Of a stretch of DNA of 64,000 nucleotides, positions 1 through 8,945 are shown piece after piece; the first letter of the stretch is position 1; every line of letters starts with the position of its first letter. This stretch comes from Paratissierella segnis (GTDB taxonomy: Bacteria > Bacillota > Clostridia > Tissierellales > Tissierellaceae). Under the pieces are notes generated by a model, which made no database searches, had not been told where the DNA came from, and saw nothing but the letters and a program-made list of their open reading frames with translations. Location: the NCBI RefSeq assembly GCF_014385195.1, contig NZ_JACRTG010000034.1, positions 158,038 through 222,037 of the forward strand. Direction: 5' to 3'. The position numbers and the translations under genes were made by a program.

Positions 1-1262
1 TAGATTATAATCGCCGGCGACTTATCATCAGACCATTTGGTCCACGCCTCATTTATGACTATCGTGCTAAATTCTCGCAAATCTAATGATGGAAACAATT
101 CATTTAACTCTTTAGCAAAATTGTGCATATAAATTTTAAACTTTTCACCGTGAATTGTAGCTAGTTCATTATAGAACTCTTCCCATGTATATACTCTTGT
201 TTCCCAATTAAGTTTTGTGAAATCCATATTACTCAGCTTACAATATTTCTCGTAGGATTTGTTGACATAATCCAATGCGTTGTCAAAGGATTCTATAGCC
301 TTTTCCTTCATTTTTTTAATCACATCACCGGGACTCATAGTGAAGGTAAAAAAATTATAATAACTTTGTGCTGCTATAGCTGTTTGTGCTGTATATCCTT
401 CCTTAAAATCTGATTGTTTCAAAGAAATTGGCGGCAATGTAACCTCGCCCATCATTTCATCACAAAAATCCGTATTTAATTCTATATTTCTAGTCAATTC
501 AGCAACTATTAAATTTGGATCCAATCCCTCATAAGCTTGACCTACTTGGGTTCCCTTACCTACTACATGAAAGGAAGGTAATAGCTTACCTACATTCCCA
601 AAATATACATATTGATTTTCATCTTTTCCGTCATATGGTGTTGAATAGTCAGCATTTATGGCGGCAATATATTCTAGATTATATTTTTCTTTCCACTCTT
701 TAAGTACCTCAAGTGCTGAGATGATTCCATTGGAGTTGCCTTCTTCATCAGCTTCTGAAATCGATATTATATTTCCGTCCAATTCGTCTAAATGCTCAGA
801 GAAGTATTTCATCAGATACATATGTCCTGCTATACCTGACTTCATATCTAAAGCTCCTCTTCCAAATAAATATTCCCCTGATAAGATATCCGTATCTACC
901 TCATGGCCTAGATTTAGACTCTTTAGGATTTCAGGCAATTTATCCGGATCAAATGCATAATCTCGGAATGAACCAAAATCTTCAACCCCTACCGTGTCTA
1001 GATGCCCCATTAATATTATTGTCTTATTTGAATTCCCTTTAGTACCCTTTACCATTGAAATCACATTGTATCTTTCCATTTCATCATCTTTAATTTCTTG
1101 AAGTAATAGATAATCCGGATTTTCCTTAAAGTATGTTAGATTGCTGTAATATTTATAGATTTCTTTAGCACAGTTCTTTTCCCCATCGGTATTTACTATG
1201 CTAGGTATTTTCACTAAACATTCAGTTATCTCTTTGACATCCTCAAAACATTGTAAATACAA
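1..1262 (-). CDS. rocB: RocB-like M20 family peptidase (3' end outside window)
   Basis: An uninterrupted reading frame runs off the left edge of the window, so the C-terminus is missing. It resembles the arginine-utilisation protein RocB, a member of the M20 zinc peptidase superfamily; the substrate is not established. Visible M20 motifs in order are GHLDTV, GRGALDMKSG and EADEEGN, which hold the expected metal ligands and the catalytic Glu. The start is uncertain: a TTG at 1262 follows a GGGGGTGTGG ribosome-site-like stretch, and an in-frame GTG lies at 1271. There is no signal peptide, so the enzyme is probably cytoplasmic. It may feed peptide or amino-acid catabolism in an amino-acid fermenter. 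Family assignment is firm, exact function is not. Confidence 0.8.
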   Translation of the reverse strand, partial: MYLQCFEDVKEITECLVKIPSIVNTDGEKNCAKEIYKYYSNLTYFKENPDYLLLQEIKDDEMERYNVISMVKGTKGNSNKTIILMGHLDTVGVEDFGSFRDYAFDPDKLPEILKSLNLGHEVDTDILSGEYLFGRGALDMKSGIAGHMYLMKYFSEHLDELDGNIISISEADEEGNSNGIISALEVLKEWKEKYNLEYIAAINADYSTPYDGKDENQYVYFGNVGKLLPSFHVVGKGTQVGQAYEGLDPNLIVAELTRNIELNTDFCDEMMGEVTLPPISLKQSDFKEGYTAQTAIAAQSYYNFFTFTMSPGDVIKKMKEKAIESFDNALDYVNKSYEKYCKLSNMDFTKLNWETRVYTWEEFYNELATIHGEKFKIYMHNFAKELNELFPSLDLREFSTIVINEAWTKWSDDKSPAIII

Positions 1263-1652
1263 ATCCCACACCCCCAAATCATATATTTCTGTATTTTTAT
1301 TATATTATATCAAAGTAATTCGTTTTTAACACTTTTTTCACACACAATATATAATTTACAACAAAATAAAACTCAATAATAATCAATAGTTTTATTTGAA
1401 CTTTAAATACATTAGACAATTATATATTTTAAAATTGACACAATTGGATATTTATCTTATTCTGATATTAGATATAATTGTTACTGCTATGGTTTCTTAT
1501 CATATGGATTATTTAATGGGTGCATCTATGATTATTAGTAAAAGAAAATGAAGACGATTATATTATTTCATTAATTAATATCAAATAAAAAATAGTATTA
1601 ATTTTTTGGGAAAGAAACTAATACTCTGAGTATTTAAATATGGGAGGTTATA
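1263..1652. other. AT-rich intergenic region between divergent genes
   Basis: About 390 bases between the RocB-like gene (minus) and the MFS gene (plus). I see no convincing coding frame. The only structured element is a promoter-like TTGACA-17-TATTCT pair at 1435-1463 facing the MFS gene. Confidence 0.5.
1435..1463 (+). promoter_or_regulatory. candidate sigma-A promoter for the MFS gene
   Basis: TTGACA at 1435-1440, a 17-base spacer, then TATTCT at 1458-1463. The -35 box is perfect and the -10 matches four of six. It lies about 190 bases upstream of the MFS start, leaving a long leader in which I recognise no riboswitch. Confidence 0.4.
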
Positions 1653-2921
1653 ATGAAAAGCACTTCATATATTAATAAAAGAAATATTATTAATTCACCA
1701 AATATAAATATGTTGGTATTCTTACTTGGCAAACTAGTTTCTTTATTCGGTACAAGAATCATGAATTTCGCTATAGGATTATATGTTCTAAAGGTTACCG
1801 GATCCGGTATGAGTTTTGCATTAACTATGATTGTTTCCACCATTCCAGCAATTATAATATCGCCATTTGCAGGTGTTTTTGCTGATAAATTGGACAGAAA
1901 AACAGTTGTCGTAATTACTGATTTATTATGTGGTACTTTGTTAATGGTCACATATATTGTTACATTAAGAATTGGTTTGTCATTAAACTTAATTCTCATA
2001 ACAATTTTTTTATTATCAATATTTAACACCTTTTTTAATATTACTATGGAAGCATCCATACCTAATATTGTAGATGAGAGTAGATTGACTAAAATTAATT
2101 CATACAGTTCATCTATTACTTCCATGGCTGCAATAGTTGGACCTACATTAGGTGGATTAATATATGGATTAGTTCCTATAGAAATGTTTTTGTTGATTGC
2201 CGGAATTTGCTTTATACTCTCAGCTATTTCTGAAACATTTATAAATTTTAATTTCAATAATACACCTGTTTCCGAAAAGTCTAATGAAAAAATATGGTCT
2301 GAAATTAAATCCGGATTAAATTATGTTAAATCAAAAAAGGCGATATTCTCAATTTTAGCATTTTCAATATTTACAAATTTTGTTTTTAGTGCATACACTG
2401 TTTCACTTCCCCATATTATAAATATTCAACTTGGCTTTAATTCAGAACAATATGGTTTAATACAATCATCATCTGCAATTGGTAGTTTGATATTTTCAAT
2501 AATATATTCTTTATTACCTGATAATAAGAGTAAATATAAACACTTTATATCTGCATTAGTAATACTTTCAATATTGATGATGATTACAGGCATCCCAACA
2601 TTATCAATTTTTAATACAGCTCCCCAAAGCAGCTTATTATTATATTTCATATTGCTTAATTTTTCAATAGGAGGAGCTTTAATGTTCGTAAACCTTCCTG
2701 CGTTTATTTTGATTCAAAGAGAAACATCCGATGAGTATCGCGGCAGGGTTAATGGATTATTTGGTACCATGTCTTTGTCAATCCAACCATTAGGTATGAC
2801 TATAGGTGGGTTATTTACGGATTATATTTCAAGCTTTATATTAGTTTTAATATGTGGAATATTATCTTTAGCAATATCCTTTATATTATCAAGAATAACA
2901 GAATTAAAAGAGGGAATATAA
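1653..2921 (+). CDS. MFS family efflux transporter
   Basis: A 422-residue polytopic membrane protein with about 12 hydrophobic segments, of the MFS group related to macrolide/drug exporters. The cytoplasmic loop between TM2 and TM3 carries the MFS signature as GVFADKLDRKTVV (about residues 74-86). A second loop is conserved near RETSDEYRGRVNGL in the C-terminal half. The start ATG follows GGGAGG at good spacing. The gene stands alone, facing away from its left neighbour. The substrate cannot be told from sequence; drug or metabolite export is the family norm. A long antisense frame over its 5' half is a shadow and is not called. Confidence 0.85.
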   Translation: MKSTSYINKRNIINSPNINMLVFLLGKLVSLFGTRIMNFAIGLYVLKVTGSGMSFALTMIVSTIPAIIISPFAGVFADKLDRKTVVVITDLLCGTLLMVTYIVTLRIGLSLNLILITIFLLSIFNTFFNITMEASIPNIVDESRLTKINSYSSSITSMAAIVGPTLGGLIYGLVPIEMFLLIAGICFILSAISETFINFNFNNTPVSEKSNEKIWSEIKSGLNYVKSKKAIFSILAFSIFTNFVFSAYTVSLPHIINIQLGFNSEQYGLIQSSSAIGSLIFSIIYSLLPDNKSKYKHFISALVILSILMMITGIPTLSIFNTAPQSSLLLYFILLNFSIGGALMFVNLPAFILIQRETSDEYRGRVNGLFGTMSLSIQPLGMTIGGLFTDYISSFILVLICGILSLAISFILSRITELKEGI

Positions 2922-2949
2922 ATATGTATGTATAATGACTAAAGTAACA

Positions 2950-2975
2950 ATGGGCAGACAGGGTCGTCTGCCCAT
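2950..2975. other. perfect 10-bp inverted repeat after the MFS gene
   Basis: ATGGGCAGAC and GTCTGCCCAT flank a 6-base loop, 28 bases after the MFS stop. It could end the MFS transcript, but there is no T-run on either side, so it is recorded as a hairpin rather than an intrinsic terminator. The rest of the gap up to 3147 shows no convincing gene. Confidence 0.6.
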
Positions 2976-3147
2976 ACGATTTCTGCGAATATCCTAAGAC
3001 ATCGCACCTTTAGCCCAATTGATTCTAAGCTTTGTATTATTTCTTGTAATGAGCATAGAAAAATCCTAAAGCTAATGCTCCAAAGCTCTGTCTATAATCA
3101 CCTTTATTTTTAATAACTTCATCTTAAAATTATCTCCAAAACCAAGC

Positions 3148-3172
3148 AAAACCCCTTGAAATCAAGAGGTTT
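3148..3172 (-). terminator. intrinsic terminator of ssrA
   Basis: In the ssrA direction, AACCTCTTGA and TCAAGGGGTT form a 10-bp stem with a two-base centre. A T-rich tail (TTTTGCTTGG) follows. It sits 15 bases beyond the encoded CCA end of tmRNA. Confidence 0.75.
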
Positions 3173-3186
3173 ATATTATATATGTA

Positions 3187-3542
3187 TGGTGGAGGCGGTG
3201 GGTGTCGAACCCACGTCCAAAAACCCTTCCACAAGAGTTTCTCCGAGTGCAGTCAGTAATTTATCCTTCCCTCCACTCATCTCCTACTGACAGGATATGA
3301 GCTTTGGTAGCTTCATAATTTCCGTTCTTAGCTCAAAGCTTTGCTAAGCTCGGGTCCCCACTAAGATGACGCCAAATCCTAAGTCGTGGGATTCTTAAGT
3401 TTGACGAGCAGCTTTAATTAAGCTGCAAATGCGTAATTATTTTCGTTTGCGTTTAATTTTAGTTTGCCACTTTTAACGTTGCTTGGCTACAACGACTCGC
3501 TACTCCTGATTCCGAATCCCTGTCGAAACCTAATTCGCCCCC
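3187..3542 (-). ncRNA. ssrA: transfer-messenger RNA (tmRNA)
   Basis: A 356-base tmRNA that rescues stalled ribosomes and tags the stalled product for proteolysis. The ends form the tRNA-like acceptor: 5' GGGGGCG pairs with 3' CGCCTCC, followed by discriminator A and an encoded CCA. The T-arm GTGGGTTCGACACCCAC is present. The tag reading frame lies at 3418-3450 and encodes ANENNYAFAA plus stop, giving AANENNYAFAA with the Ala brought in on the tRNA-like domain. A consensus promoter lies just upstream, and the partner gene smpB is 1.4 kb away on the same strand. Confidence 0.97.
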
Positions 3543-3560
3543 ATATTTGATTGCTATACA

Positions 3561-3589
3561 ATTATAGCAGGATAATGATTTTATGTCAA
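3561..3589 (-). promoter_or_regulatory. consensus promoter of ssrA
   Basis: On the minus strand, a perfect TTGACA, a 17-base spacer and a perfect TATAAT. Predicted initiation is about 10-12 bases before the mature tmRNA 5' end, consistent with RNase P trimming. Confidence 0.85.
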
Positions 3590-3596
3590 ACAACCA

Positions 3597-3700
3597 CAAT
3601 TCAATTCACAGTTCACAGTTCACAATTCACAATGCATAGGTCAATTCACGATGCACAATTCAAAATGCATATTCACAATTGAAAAGAGGAGATTCTTCGA
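3597..3700. repeat. ACAATTC-type heptad repeat block 1
   Basis: Degenerate tandem units of the AATTCAC / AATGCAC / AGTTCAC type. The block runs into an AAAAGAGGAGATTCTTCGAT segment that recurs with variation near 47545 and 60400. It lies between ssrA and the ThrE genes. Confidence 0.75.
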
Positions 3701-3708
3701 TAGTTAAG

Positions 3709-4155
3709 TTAATCCTGTTCGTCCAAGAATGATGCTTTCTTAATTTTGCCTATAGTTTTAAAAATAGTATCTATGGTAAAAATAGACAATGCAATCATCC
3801 CTGAAATTTTAATTGTCTCTTCTAAAAATCCCTGCCCCACTTGACTAGATCCTTTGATAAAAAAATATACAGCACGATACATACTCAGACCCGGTACAAT
3901 CGGAAAAACTCCGGGTATAAAGAAAATTGTAACCGGCACCTTAAATAATCTTGAAAAAATATGTGATATAGTTGATATAATCAATCCTGCTATATATGTA
4001 GAAAATACAGGTCCATAAATTTTAGAAGACAATAAATATGTTGCCCAACCCGCAGCACCGATTATACCTGTACGTAAAATACAATTTTTTGGTGCTTCTA
4101 AATAAATAGAACCCGCTACAGTAGCCATAAATGCTCCAATAATTTGCCATATCAT
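3709..4155 (-). CDS. threonine/serine exporter, small subunit (ThrE_2/DUF3815 type)
   Basis: A 148-residue protein with four or five hydrophobic segments, matching the short DUF3815 half of split ThrE exporters. The central segment contains FFIPGVFPIVPGLSMYRAVY, typical of the family. Its start codon overlaps the stop of the upstream large subunit by one base (TAATG), implying translational coupling and a two-subunit transporter. ThrE exporters move threonine and serine out of the cell; the direction here is inferred from the family. The C-terminus ends in a short charged tail. Confidence 0.85.
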   Translation of the reverse strand: MIWQIIGAFMATVAGSIYLEAPKNCILRTGIIGAAGWATYLLSSKIYGPVFSTYIAGLIISTISHIFSRLFKVPVTIFFIPGVFPIVPGLSMYRAVYFFIKGSSQVGQGFLEETIKISGMIALSIFTIDTIFKTIGKIKKASFLDEQD

Positions 4156-4934
4156 TACAATGCACCTCCAGTCAATAAAAGACCTATTGCTACCCCCAAA
4201 GCAATTGACAGTGCAACAACTACTGCTTCAAGAGCCTTCGCTCCAAAGGACATGTAGTCACCGTGCAACAAATCACGAAATGCATTTGTTATTGCTGCTC
4301 CCGGCAATAAAGGCATTATAGAACTAGCTGTTACCACATCAATGTTTATATTTTTAAACACATAATTTTTAAGTAAAACTGTTATGATAGCAATAAAAGC
4401 AGATGATAAGGCATTTTTAATAAAACCATCCATACTAATGCGTTTATCTATTTTATTTACAAATATTAAAATAAGACCATTCATTCCCGCAACTACAATT
4501 TCATTTATATTTCCTCCCAGCAATAACGCAAAGAAGGATGTAAATAATATTATTCCTAAGCCTCTAGTAAAGGGCTTATATCTTTCGTCTTGAATTTCTT
4601 TTAAGGCACTATAGGCTTGATTTAAGTTGTATTTACTTTCAGTGAAATTCCTGCAAATAGTATTTACTTGAGAGATGTTATTTAGGTTAGTATTTCTAAT
4701 TGTAACCCTTCTGACAACAGTGATTGCATCAATTGACGGATCATCCAAAGTTATAACCAAAGCAGTGGCAATGGCAAATGCTTCTGTAGTTTCCAGACCT
4801 GAAACTTTGAGTATACGCAGCATCGTATCTTCTACCCTGTACGATTCAGCGTTGCTCTCCATCATAATCTTCCCTGCCAAGGCAGCGGTCTCTACAAGTT
4901 TTTTATAATCCATATTTTTAGATTTATTTATCAT
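4155..4934 (-). CDS. threonine/serine exporter, large subunit (ThrE/DUF1212)
   Basis: A 259-residue protein. A soluble N-terminal half (about 1-120, with MESNAESYRVEDTMLRIL and VVRRVTIRNTNLNNI) is followed by about five transmembrane segments. This is the DUF1212 half of ThrE, which pairs with the DUF3815 protein encoded immediately downstream. No good ribosome site precedes the first ATG; an internal ATG (MDYKKL, residue 8) is an alternative start. The gene follows smpB by 16 bases, so it is probably part of the rnr-smpB transcript. Confidence 0.85.
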   Translation of the reverse strand: MINKSKNMDYKKLVETAALAGKIMMESNAESYRVEDTMLRILKVSGLETTEAFAIATALVITLDDPSIDAITVVRRVTIRNTNLNNISQVNTICRNFTESKYNLNQAYSALKEIQDERYKPFTRGLGIILFTSFFALLLGGNINEIVVAGMNGLILIFVNKIDKRISMDGFIKNALSSAFIAIITVLLKNYVFKNINIDVVTASSIMPLLPGAAITNAFRDLLHGDYMSFGAKALEAVVVALSIALGVAIGLLLTGGAL

Positions 4935-4950
4935 ATATAAGTTAGAGAGC

Positions 4951-5415
4951 TTACCTGTATTTTAAGCTTTGCTGCTGCTCCATTCTCCTCATCGCATCTT
5001 TCTTTGCTATGGCTTCCCTTTTATCATATAGCTTCTTGCCCTTTGCAGTTGCTAATTCTACCTTTACCAAACCATCCTTGATATAGACTGAAAGCGGAAT
5101 CAAAGTATATCCTTTCTGCATTATATCTCCCGTCAGCCTTCTTATTTCCCTTTTATTAAGCAATAATTTTCTTTTCCTTAAGGGATCTTGATTGAAGATA
5201 TTACCTTGCTCATAGGGACTAATATGCATGTTATTAATAAATACTTCGCCATCATCAATTGAAGCATAGCTGTCCTTAATATTTAATTTTCCTTGACGTA
5301 TTGATTTTACTTCAGTTCCTTTTAATGCAATACCCGCTTCGATAGTATCTTCTATAAAAAATTCGTGCCTTGCTTTTCTATTTGTTGCAACTACTTTAGT
5401 ACCTATTTTTTTCAT
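4951..5415 (-). CDS. smpB: SsrA-binding protein SmpB
   Basis: A 154-residue RNA-binding beta-barrel protein that delivers tmRNA to stalled ribosomes. Family hallmarks are [17 protein letters not shown] near the N-terminus, [11 protein letters not shown] and a Lys-rich C-terminal tail ([20 protein letters not shown]) that mimics mRNA in the ribosome. I place the start at the ATG giving MKKIGTK, preceded by GGTGA at 5 bases, rather than the in-frame GTG three codons upstream. It sits between rnr and the ssrA side, a common Firmicutes linkage, since RNase R degrades the defective mRNA after trans-translation. Confidence 0.95.
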   Translation of the reverse strand: MKKIGTKVVATNRKARHEFFIEDTIEAGIALKGTEVKSIRQGKLNIKDSYASIDDGEVFINNMHISPYEQGNIFNQDPLRKRKLLLNKREIRRLTGDIMQKGYTLIPLSVYIKDGLVKVELATAKGKKLYDKREAIAKKDAMRRMEQQQSLKYR

Positions 5416-5484
5416 AATGATCACCAGATATATTATTTTCTAATCGATATTAAGTGTAACAAATTTATAGTTTTAAGTCAATTA

Positions 5485-7596
5485 TCATGAAATTAAATCA
5501 AAATCTATATTTCTCTTGCCTACATCCGCACCTATAACCTCTACTCGCACTTCATCTCCCAGTCTATATATCCTTTTTGTTCTTTCACCTATAACATAAT
5601 AATTTTCTTCATCAAAACGATAAAAATCATCATCCATATAGCTGAACCTTATCAACCCTTCAATGGTATTGTCCAGCTGAACAAATATACCGAAACTTGT
5701 TAAAGAAGATATGATACCTTCATACTCCTCCCCTATTCTTTCACTCATGTATTGGGCTTTTTTCAAATCATCAACTTCTCTTTCTGCTTCCTCTGCCCTT
5801 CTTTCTGTCATAGAAACATGTTCTGCAATTTCAGGAAGTATACTATCAAGTTTTTCCTGTTTCTCCATTGAAAGCTTCCCTTTGATATATTGTTTAATAA
5901 TCCTATGAATCACCAAATCCGAATATCTTCTGATTGGAGCTGTAAAATGAGTGTAAAACTGTGCAGCAAGCCCAAAGTGAACATCCGATTTTTCACTGTA
6001 AATAGCCTTTTTCAAAGATCTAAGAAGCAAAGTGGAGATAACTATTTCTTCTTTTTTTCCCTTTATTTCCTCTGTTAATAGCTGTAATTCTTTAGGATGT
6101 ATATCTTTTCCCTTTAACATATAGCCAAAATTGTGAATGAATTTAGCAAATTCGTTCATCTTTTCAGCGCTTGGATATTCGTGAATACGATATATAAAAG
6201 GAATTTCTGCCCAATGATATTCTTCCGCAACGGTTTCATTGCATACCAACATAAATTCCTCGATTAATTTGTTGGCTACTCTTCTTTCTGCTCTTCGTAT
6301 ATCAACGGGTTTTCCCTTATCATCCAATTCAATATAAGTCTCGGGAAAATCAAAGTCAATACTCCCTCTTCTCTTCCGTTTTTCATATAGTATATGCATC
6401 AGTTCCTCTGATATTTTTAATTCTTCATATACGTCTTTCAGCTTTTTCTTTGATGTTTCATCATCATTTTCAAGCAAATCAGATACGTCGTCATAGATTA
6501 ATCTTTGCTTACTGTTTATAACCGCCTCAAATATTTGGTGATCTACTACAGTTCCGCTTTTATCTATTTCCATCATTACCGACAGAGTCAGTCTATCCTC
6601 ATTTGGATTTAATGAACATAATCCATTGGATAATTCCTTAGGCAGCATTGGGATTACTCGATCTATTAAATAAACTGAATTCCCTCTCAAATAAGCCTCT
6701 TTATCCATAGGGGAATTTTCTTTAACATAATGGGATACATCAGCTATATGAACTCCCAGTTTATAGTTTCCATTGGGAAATTTTTCTATAGATATAGCGT
6801 CATCAAAATCCTTTGCATCAGCACCATCTATGGTAAATGCCTTTAAAGCTCTAAAATCCATCCTTCCTAAAATGTCCGCTTCTCTAAGATTATTCTCTAT
6901 ATCTTTAGCTTGTTTCTCAACTCCCATAGGGAATTCTTCAGGCAGTTTAAATTGCCTGATAATTGACAAGATATCAGTTCCCCTATCCGATAAATATCCT
7001 AAAACCTCAATTACCATGCCTTCAGGATTTCTCCTTTGTTCAGGCCATTTTGTGATTTCAACTACTACCTTCTGCCCATCCTTGGCTCCACCCATTTGAG
7101 CTTTTGGTATAAATATATCATACGAAATCTTATGATCATCAGGAATTAAAAACCCAAAATTGCCGCTATCTTCAAAAGTTCCAATCACCTGTTCATTTAC
7201 TCTTTCAAGTATTCGTATGATTTCTCCTTCTTGTTTTCTCCCGGATTCTTGTCGTTTTACTATATTGGCAAGTACTGTGTCCCCATTCATTGCACCATTC
7301 ATGTTTTCAGGCGAAATAAATATATCTTCCATCGTCTTATCTTTGGACAAAACGAAGCCAAAACCGCGTTCGTTGCCTTCCAGTTTGCCCGCTACTATAT
7401 AATCGGAATTTGTTAAACTGTATTTTTCTTTATTCGATTTTAATATAATTCCTTCCTTTTCAAGTCCATCTATTATCTTATTAAATTCTTTTGCATCATT
7501 TTTTTCAATGTTAAAATGCGCTGCAATTTCCTCCTTCAATAATGGCTTATAATTTTTTTCTTCCATGAGGCTAATTATTTCTTCTCTTATGCTCAT
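5485..7596 (-). CDS. rnr: ribonuclease R
   Basis: A 703-residue 3'-5' exoribonuclease of the RNase II/R family that degrades structured RNA. Domains in order: N-terminal winged helix (about 1-60), cold-shock domains (about 65-210), catalytic RNB domain (about 245-570) and C-terminal S1 domain (about 620-703). The catalytic aspartate cluster is visible as DGADAKDFDDAIS. The lysine-rich C-terminal extension of some orthologs is absent. The start ATG follows AGGGGAGGAATAGC. It lies upstream of smpB on the same strand, consistent with their joint role in ribosome rescue. Confidence 0.95.
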   Translation of the reverse strand: MSIREEIISLMEEKNYKPLLKEEIAAHFNIEKNDAKEFNKIIDGLEKEGIILKSNKEKYSLTNSDYIVAGKLEGNERGFGFVLSKDKTMEDIFISPENMNGAMNGDTVLANIVKRQESGRKQEGEIIRILERVNEQVIGTFEDSGNFGFLIPDDHKISYDIFIPKAQMGGAKDGQKVVVEITKWPEQRRNPEGMVIEVLGYLSDRGTDILSIIRQFKLPEEFPMGVEKQAKDIENNLREADILGRMDFRALKAFTIDGADAKDFDDAISIEKFPNGNYKLGVHIADVSHYVKENSPMDKEAYLRGNSVYLIDRVIPMLPKELSNGLCSLNPNEDRLTLSVMMEIDKSGTVVDHQIFEAVINSKQRLIYDDVSDLLENDDETSKKKLKDVYEELKISEELMHILYEKRKRRGSIDFDFPETYIELDDKGKPVDIRRAERRVANKLIEEFMLVCNETVAEEYHWAEIPFIYRIHEYPSAEKMNEFAKFIHNFGYMLKGKDIHPKELQLLTEEIKGKKEEIVISTLLLRSLKKAIYSEKSDVHFGLAAQFYTHFTAPIRRYSDLVIHRIIKQYIKGKLSMEKQEKLDSILPEIAEHVSMTERRAEEAEREVDDLKKAQYMSERIGEEYEGIISSLTSFGIFVQLDNTIEGLIRFSYMDDDFYRFDEENYYVIGERTKRIYRLGDEVRVEVIGADVGKRNIDFDLIS

Positions 7597-7673
7597 GCTA
7601 TTCCTCCCCTAGTTCTTATTATCTAGTTACTCTCCTCTTGTTACTGTCCTCTTTTAAGTTTTAATCTCAACCC

Positions 7674-7708
7674 CATCAATTGTGAATTGTGCATTGTGAA
7701 TTGTGGAT
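7674..7708. repeat. ACAATTC-type heptad repeat block 2
   Basis: Read as TGTGAATTGTGCATTGTGAA on the plus strand, the complement of the AATTCAC/AATGCAC heptads of the other blocks. It lies between ddl and rnr, downstream of the ddl terminator. Confidence 0.75.
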
Positions 7709-7734
7709 ATCTACCTTTATTATTTACCCTTTTT

Positions 7735-7769
7735 CTAAAAAAAAATGTAAGATATTAAAATATCTTACA
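7735..7769 (-). terminator. intrinsic terminator overlapping the ddl stop codon
   Basis: On the minus strand, TGTAAGATATT and AATATCTTACA form an 11-bp stem followed by nine T residues. The stop codon of ddl lies inside the 5' arm. It separates the ddl transcript from rnr. Confidence 0.85.
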
Positions 7770-8934
7770 CCTTTCTTGTCTTTACTCCATATTGCGTTCT
7801 ATTAAAAAGATTTGCCTCGTAAGAATACATATTTTTATTTTTTTCTTTGTGGGTTTCTATAGCAATATCAATCATTTTATCAATTAATTTACCAATTGAT
7901 ATTCCCTTGCCCTCCCAAAGGTAAAACCCTATTGACCCAGGGAGAGTATTTATCTCGTTAATATATACGTTGTTGTCCTTATCCAGTAAAAAGTCTATCC
8001 TTGCAGTTCCTTTACAATCTATTGAAGTAAATGCCTTTATAGCTAAATCTTCTATTTTGATTCTTAAGGTTTCATCAATATCCGCAGGTATTCTTCTTGT
8101 TTCTCCTGATGATTTTACTCCCTTGTTATTCCCTTTTATATATTTATCTTCAAAGGACAGAATTTCAGTCCAGCCCATAGGTTCCTCACACAATGAAGTT
8201 ATGACCTCATTATCATATCCCAATACAGCGCAATTTATCTCCCTAGGGCTTTCAACTGCCTTTTCAACTATTATTTTTCTATCATAATGAACCGCTATTT
8301 CTATTGCACTTATAAGTCCGTCTCTATCCTTAGCTTTATTGATACCAACGCTTGAACCTAAATTTGCCGGTTTAACAAATACAGGATATCCCAATTTCTC
8401 TTCAATTTTATTTATGACGTCTTCTCTATCCTTAGACCAATTTGATCTATAAAACCACATATAGTCTACTATAGGCAAAGAATATGACTTATAAACATCT
8501 TTCATCAAAATTTTATCCATCCCAACGGATGAAGCAAGCACTCCGCCTCCTACATAAGGTATGTTCATAAGCTCAAATAATCCTTGTATAGTACCATCTT
8601 CACCATTTGTGCCATGTAGCGCCGGAAAAACAATATCCAATTTGTCCAATATCTTTTTCCCAAATAATCCTGATCCCTCAGGGTGCAAATAAATATTATG
8701 GTCATTTAGGGATTGAGATAGCATGATTTGTTTCACATCTTTAAAATTGTTGTCCTTATAGTTTTTAAACTCCATTAAGCTGCTTCCCGTCAGCCATTTT
8801 CCACTCTTTGTTATATAGATAGGAACTACCTCATATTTTGATTTGTCTATATTCTCCATTACCTGCATGCCTGTTATTACAGACACTTCATGTTCTACAC
8901 TATAGCCGCCAAAAATTACACCAACTTTTTTCAT
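7765..8934 (-). CDS. ddl: D-alanine--D-alanine ligase
   Basis: A 389-residue ATP-grasp enzyme that joins two D-alanines for peptidoglycan precursor synthesis in the cytoplasm. Visible motifs: GGYSVEHEVSV at the N-terminus, LHGTNGEDGTIQG (about 109-121), the ATP-grasp segment VKPANLGSSVGI, and the Mg-binding stretch NEINTLPGS near the C-terminus. It ends with a roughly 30-residue tail beyond the usual family end. Its start lies 11 bases after the stop of the MurF-like ligase, which uses the D-Ala-D-Ala product, so the two are very likely co-transcribed. A strong terminator overlaps its stop. Confidence 0.95.
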   Translation of the reverse strand: MKKVGVIFGGYSVEHEVSVITGMQVMENIDKSKYEVVPIYITKSGKWLTGSSLMEFKNYKDNNFKDVKQIMLSQSLNDHNIYLHPEGSGLFGKKILDKLDIVFPALHGTNGEDGTIQGLFELMNIPYVGGGVLASSVGMDKILMKDVYKSYSLPIVDYMWFYRSNWSKDREDVINKIEEKLGYPVFVKPANLGSSVGINKAKDRDGLISAIEIAVHYDRKIIVEKAVESPREINCAVLGYDNEVITSLCEEPMGWTEILSFEDKYIKGNNKGVKSSGETRRIPADIDETLRIKIEDLAIKAFTSIDCKGTARIDFLLDKDNNVYINEINTLPGSIGFYLWEGKGISIGKLIDKMIDIAIETHKEKNKNMYSYEANLFNRTQYGVKTRKV

Positions 8935-8945
8935 CCCATTGCCCC

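Noticed and set aside
1634..2257. 207-codon minus-strand frame over the MFS gene
   Set aside because: Complement of a clear transporter with MFS motifs; no ribosome site and no recognisable domain.
2950..2975. Intrinsic terminator for the MFS gene
   Set aside because: The stem is perfect but no T-run follows on either strand; kept only as a hairpin.
3010..3146. Small gene or gene remnant upstream of the ssrA terminator
   Set aside because: Short frames exist on the minus strand but they are broken by stops and I recognise no family.
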